Made by a program: the position numbers and the translations under genes
Assembly: GCF_020217005.1 (NCBI RefSeq)
Contig: NZ_JAIWOI010000161.1
Span: forward strand, 1-10,000
DNA from: Rheinheimera sp.
Lineage (GTDB): Bacteria; Pseudomonadota; Gammaproteobacteria; Enterobacterales; Alteromonadaceae
Direction of reading: 5' to 3'
Length of the DNA: 10,000 bases
Notes under the pieces: generated by a model
The model's input: only the letters and a program-made list of their open reading frames with translations
The model's database searches: none
Told to the model about the DNA's origin: nothing
In this document: in pieces, positions 6,796-10,000 of the stretch
How positions within the stretch are numbered: position 1 is the first letter of the stretch
Layout: each line of letters begins with the position of its first letter

Positions 6796-8687
6796 AGCCT
6801 GACCGCGCCATGGCGTTGCACCTTTTGCTCTATGGCCAGACTTAACAAGTCCGGTTTGGCACAGACCAGGCTAAACAGCTTAGCTGCTCTGGTAATACCG
6901 GTATAAATCAGTTCGCGCGTCAGCACAGGGCTGAACTGGTCCGGTAATACCAGCACCGCATGGCGAAACTCCGAACCCTGCGATTTATGCACCGTAATGG
7001 CAAAAGCGGTTTCAACTTGCTGCAAACGACTGGGCAAAACCCAACGCACAGCTTTACTGTTGTCTTCTGATGCAAAAGCCACAGCCAGGATCCATTTGCC
7101 CTGATAAGGTCTGGATAAACAAAGCCCCACATCGCCATTCATCAGGCCAAGCGCATAATCGTTTTGTGTCACCATCACAGGCCGGCCCGCATACCACTGA
7201 CTGCTTTGCTGACTACTGTGCTGAATAAGCCCGGCCTGCAGCAACATTTTTTCCACCGCCAGATTCACCTGCTCCACACCAAAGGGGCCCTGCCGCACCG
7301 CACAAAGCAATTGGAAGGCCGAAAAGTCAGTCAACACCCGCTGCGCCCACAGATCGATCTGCTGCTCGGTGGCGTCCAAGGCCGGGCCTTGCGCCATGCC
7401 AGTTAAATAAAACCCAAATCCCGCTGCATCCTTAAGCTGAGACTTGCCTTGTCCCGTGAGTACAAAGGATTTGAGCTGCCTGAAATCCGTCACTTCCAGA
7501 TACTGCAGATCGGCATAAACAGACTGGCAAATAGCAGCGACTTCCGCGCTTTGGCCACCATTCACCGCAGCGGCTAATTTGGCGATACCACTGTGGGGGT
7601 CAAATCTGTGGCTGACTCTGAGCATACCTATTTGCTGTTCCAGCGCTTTGCCTTGCGGGCTGATTAATTGCTGCGGCAGTGCTACAGCAGAGAGTTGGTT
7701 TAACCAGGCTGCAGTGTCCGGCCAATAATGGCCCTGCTCTGCCCATTGGCACAGTTGTGCCATTAAAGCTCCGGCTTCCACTGAAGCAAGCTGGTCTTTA
7801 TCGCCTAATAAAATCAACCTCGCATGAGCTGGCAAGGCCGACAATAACGCTGCCATCAGCTCCACATCCAGCATTGAGGCCTCATCAACCACCAGCAGAT
7901 CCAGCGCTAAAGGCTCAAATTCATTTTGCTTAAACTGCCGGCTTTGCGCTCGCGCGCCCAATAACTTATGCAAAGTGGAAACATCAGTCGGCACCTGGCT
8001 TTTGATCTCAGCCGATGCGGGCTGTTTATCAAGTGTACTGCGGATCGAGCTTCTAAGCCGCACTGCCGCTTTGCCTGTAGGTGCCGCCAGTTGAATGGTC
8101 AAAGGTGCAGCGCCTTGCTGTTGCTGTAATTGCTGCAGCACCAGCAGTAATTTCACCACAGTAGTGGTTTTGCCTGTGCCTGGACCACCGGTAATGACGC
8201 TGAAGCTGCTGCTGGCCGCTATAGCGCAGGATAAACGTTGCCAGTCCACTGCATTAGCCGCGGTTGCTGGAAACAGTGGATCCAACAACTGGTTCAGTAC
8301 AAATGAATTGATAGTCTGGCGCAGCTGCTGACTGCGCTCACTGCTTTGCTGCAAATACAATGCGATCTGCTGCTGATAGCTAAAATAACGCCGCATATAC
8401 AAGGCGTTGTTGGCATACACAAAAGGCTGATTGTTATCCTGTTCTAACTGAAACAAATCCGGATAAAGCGCCATCAGCGCCAGCCAGTCTTGTTCCGACT
8501 GCTGCGGCAGTCGTTGTAATGGTAAACACAAATGGCCCTGCGACAGCGCAAAGCTGCACTGACCAATCAACAGCGCAAGCGCAGCTGGCAACTGTTGCTG
8601 CTCACGGAAAAAAGTCACCAGAGCTTTATCCAAAGCCCGCCAGTCTTTGCCCTGCATCTGCAGTTCCAATAATTCTGAATCAGACAT
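6792..8687 (-). CDS. recD: RecD, exodeoxyribonuclease V subunit alpha (5'-3' helicase)
   Basis: A 631-residue superfamily 1B helicase, close to the 608 residues of E. coli RecD. In RecBCD it is the 5'-3' motor, which unwinds broken DNA ends together with RecB and is needed for nuclease activity and Chi control. Helicase motifs are in order: Walker A GGPGTGKT (167-174, K173), motif Ia APTGKAA (about 202-208), Walker B VVDEAS (266-271), motif III GDKDQLASVE (295-304), a late TVHKSQGSE motif (about 565-573) and YTGITRA (595-601) near the end. The N-terminal 130 residues fit the domain that contacts RecB. The ATG at 8685-8687 is preferred over an in-frame TTG at 8703-8705 because AAGGAG lies 7 bases before it. 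Its start overlaps the recB stop by 8 bp, the standard recB-recD coupled order. No frameshift or missing motif was seen. Confidence 0.97.
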   Translation of the reverse strand: MSDSELLELQMQGKDWRALDKALVTFFREQQQLPAALALLIGQCSFALSQGHLCLPLQRLPQQSEQDWLALMALYPDLFQLEQDNNQPFVYANNALYMRRYFSYQQQIALYLQQSSERSQQLRQTINSFVLNQLLDPLFPATAANAVDWQRLSCAIAASSSFSVITGGPGTGKTTTVVKLLLVLQQLQQQQGAAPLTIQLAAPTGKAAVRLRSSIRSTLDKQPASAEIKSQVPTDVSTLHKLLGARAQSRQFKQNEFEPLALDLLVVDEASMLDVELMAALLSALPAHARLILLGDKDQLASVEAGALMAQLCQWAEQGHYWPDTAAWLNQLSAVALPQQLISPQGKALEQQIGMLRVSHRFDPHSGIAKLAAAVNGGQSAEVAAICQSVYADLQYLEVTDFRQLKSFVLTGQGKSQLKDAAGFGFYLTGMAQGPALDATEQQIDLWAQRVLTDFSAFQLLCAVRQGPFGVEQVNLAVEKMLLQAGLIQHSSQQSSQWYAGRPVMVTQNDYALGLMNGDVGLCLSRPYQGKWILAVAFASEDNSKAVRWVLPSRLQQVETAFAITVHKSQGSEFRHAVLVLPDQFSPVLTRELIYTGITRAAKLFSLVCAKPDLLSLAIEQKVQRHGAVRL

Positions 8688-10000
8688 GCGCCAGCTCCTT
8701 AGCAACCAATTGCCCTTGCAGCAGAGCGTCCAGCTTGTTCACCAGCACCAGCGGAATATCCACTGCAAGCACACCTTTGCTTGCCGCCTCACCACCACGC
8801 AGGAACCAATACAAAGCGCCGCCTAACTGCTGCTCTGGCTGGTAGCCTGGCAGGCGGCTTTTTAATAAACGATGGATAGCCACAGCATACAAAGCTGCCT
8901 GCACATCGTAGCGATGCGCCAGCATTTGCTGGACTAAGGCCGGGCTGTCGTACTGGCCATCCGCTATGTAGTTCGATTTATAGTCCAGCACCCAGTAGCG
9001 GCCATCCTGCTCCAAGGTTAAGTCGATAAAACCTTTGAGCATGCCCTGCAGCTGAGTGGTGCGAAGTGCTGGCCTCGGCCATTCCGACCACAGATACTGC
9101 TGTACTAAAGCGTCCAACTGCGCGCTGCTGCACTGCTCGACCGACAACCAAAACTCCAGTTCTGCGCGGTAACTACCGTCCTTAAGTGTGCTTAAGCTGG
9201 TCTGTTGATCCGGCCAAAGTGGCGTTTGAATCAACTCCGTCAGCCACTGCTGCAACGGCAACAAGGCGGCTAAATGGTCGGTTTCAGGATAAGGTGCTTG
9301 TTGCTCAGCCCAATAGCGGATTTGCCAGCTGTGCTCTGACAATTGCTGCACCAGGCCATATTTCTGCGTTAATGGGCCTAAGCCCTCTTGCCATAACTCC
9401 GGCTGCTGCGCTAACCGATCAAAACCCTGAACTGCGCCCCACTCCAGGGCATCATGTAAAAAGGTACCAGCCTGACTGCCACGGACAAATCCCTGCGCCA
9501 AAGTCACAGCTTTGGCTGCTGTTGGTTCCATTTGCTCCTGCACTTGCTCTGCCGCCAGTTCCTGCTGTAATTCCTGAAACAGCTCTGCCGCTTTACTATC
9601 CTGCTGATGTTGCTCCAGCAAGGCACTGTAACTGGCGATCCACCACAGCTCTTTGACGGAGCGGGTCATCTGGGCATAAGGCAATAACTCAACGTTTTGG
9701 TCCTGCAACAGCACTTGCGTGCGCTGCTGTGCTAAGTTGTCGGCCAAGCGAATATCAGGCTGTGCAAGCAAAGGTGATAACTGCTCTGGCAAAGCCACAG
9801 GCGACAGCAGCGCGTCATCCGACAGCAGATAACCAATGGCGCTTTGCTCTTTGACTGGCATCAGCCCCACCCAGCAATAATGCCGCGCCCTGGTTAAGGC
9901 CACATAGAGCTTACGCATATCTTCGGCCAAACGTTCGCGCTCAGCCTGCTGAGTTTGCTGCTCAGTGGCTTGCAGCACCACCCTGAGTTCACCATCCTGG
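8680..10000 (-). CDS. recB: RecB, exodeoxyribonuclease V subunit beta (C-terminal part; 5' end outside window)
   Basis: About 439 C-terminal residues are visible, against roughly 1180 in the whole E. coli protein; the frame is open to the right edge. A GTG at 9979-9981 is an internal valine, since conserved sequence continues upstream of it. The fragment opens with the last helicase motif, LYVALTRARHYCWVG (about 9865-9909), followed by a linker and the RecB-family nuclease domain: GTFLHDALE with the metal-binding His (codon 9454-9456), GMLKGFIDL with Asp (9022-9024) and VLDYKSNY with the catalytic Asp and Lys (8983-8985, 8977-8979). The Asp-to-Asp spacing of 13 equals that of E. coli D1067-D1080. 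Then come AHRYDVQAALYAVAIHR and a GGALYWFLRG strand. The nuclease site therefore looks fully active. RecB is the 3'-5' helicase and sole nuclease of RecBCD; recC is not in the window. Stop TGA 8680-8682 lies inside the first codons of recD. Confidence 0.97.
   Translation of the reverse strand, partial: QDGELRVVLQATEQQTQQAERERLAEDMRKLYVALTRARHYCWVGLMPVKEQSAIGYLLSDDALLSPVALPEQLSPLLAQPDIRLADNLAQQRTQVLLQDQNVELLPYAQMTRSVKELWWIASYSALLEQHQQDSKAAELFQELQQELAAEQVQEQMEPTAAKAVTLAQGFVRGSQAGTFLHDALEWGAVQGFDRLAQQPELWQEGLGPLTQKYGLVQQLSEHSWQIRYWAEQQAPYPETDHLAALLPLQQWLTELIQTPLWPDQQTSLSTLKDGSYRAELEFWLSVEQCSSAQLDALVQQYLWSEWPRPALRTTQLQGMLKGFIDLTLEQDGRYWVLDYKSNYIADGQYDSPALVQQMLAHRYDVQAALYAVAIHRLLKSRLPGYQPEQQLGGALYWFLRGGEAASKGVLAVDIPLVLVNKLDALLQGQLVAKELAHV
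8695..8700 (-). promoter_or_regulatory. Shine-Dalgarno site of recD
   Basis: Read on the minus strand, AAGGAG sits 7 bases before the recD ATG and inside the last codons of recB (Lys-Glu of the KELAHV end). It fixes the recD start at 8687 and, with the ATGTCTGA overlap, points to translational coupling of recD to recB. Confidence 0.85.

Noticed and set aside
6806..6815. Perfect palindrome CGCCATGGCG just past the kinase stop, considered as a terminator.
   Set aside because: It has no loop room and no T-run on either strand, and it lies in the conserved reading frame of the recD C-terminus.
7889..7896. GCTGGTGG on the minus strand, identical to the E. coli Chi octamer, inside recD.
   Set aside because: It encodes part of the conserved Walker B stretch (LLVVDEAS), a single copy in 10 kb is near chance, and the Chi sequence of this organism is unknown.
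8106..8150. CAG/CAA-rich tract in recD (about residues 185-191, QQLQQQQ) considered as a simple repeat.
   Set aside because: Codons are mixed rather than a pure repeat, and Gln-rich runs occur in most proteins of this window, so it looks like a lineage-wide habit.
8703..8705. TTG as an alternative recD start.
   Set aside because: The AAGGAG site lies downstream of it and is correctly spaced for the ATG at 8687 instead.
9186..9656. 156-codon open frame on the plus strand opposite recB.
   Set aside because: It lies wholly within the conserved RecB frame, has no recognisable domain or ribosome site, and is the kind of shadow frame expected in GC-richer coding DNA.

Overview
The window reads as ordinary chromosome of a gammaproteobacterium. 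Glutamine-rich proteins, a c-di-GMP/HDOD signalling pair, a Cache-type hybrid kinase and an adjacent recB-recD pair would fit the Alteromonadales/Chromatiales group (for example a Rheinheimera-like genus). That placement is an impression from protein style, not a database result. No mobile element, CRISPR array, tRNA or rRNA is visible, and coding density is close to complete.

Layout. (1) Bases 1-2718, plus strand: the 3' part of a PAS-GGDEF-EAL gene, whose start lies left of the window, overlaps by 8 bp a response regulator with an HDOD output domain; the two look like one operon. (2) Bases 2705-3520, minus strand: uppP (bacA), undecaprenyl-diphosphatase, converging on the response regulator with a 14-bp 3' overlap. 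(3) Bases 3521-3678: the only real intergenic space. It holds a good sigma-70 promoter candidate for uppP and an unusual cluster of five CTGAT/ATCAG pentamers. (4) Bases 3679-6795, plus strand: a hybrid sensor kinase of about 1038 residues (multi-TM region, Cache-like sensor, HAMP-like linker, HisKA, HATPase, receiver, Hpt). (5) Bases 6792-10000, minus strand: recD and the C-terminal part of recB, overlapping by 8 bp, converging on the kinase so that the two genes share a 4-bp TTAA as mutual stop.

How the genes may work together. The EAL protein has all the expected phosphodiesterase residues but a ruined GGDEF signature, so it should degrade c-di-GMP. Its operon partner is a response regulator without a DNA-binding domain. 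The hybrid kinase 1 kb away carries its own receiver and Hpt and has no cognate regulator next to it, so a relay from its Hpt to the HDOD regulator is a reasonable but unproven idea. UppP (cell-wall lipid carrier recycling) and RecB/RecD (double-strand break repair) are housekeeping genes with no evident functional link to the signalling genes. I did not find a convincing undescribed system; the intergenic pentamer cluster and the kinase's membrane/sensor region are the points most worth a second look.
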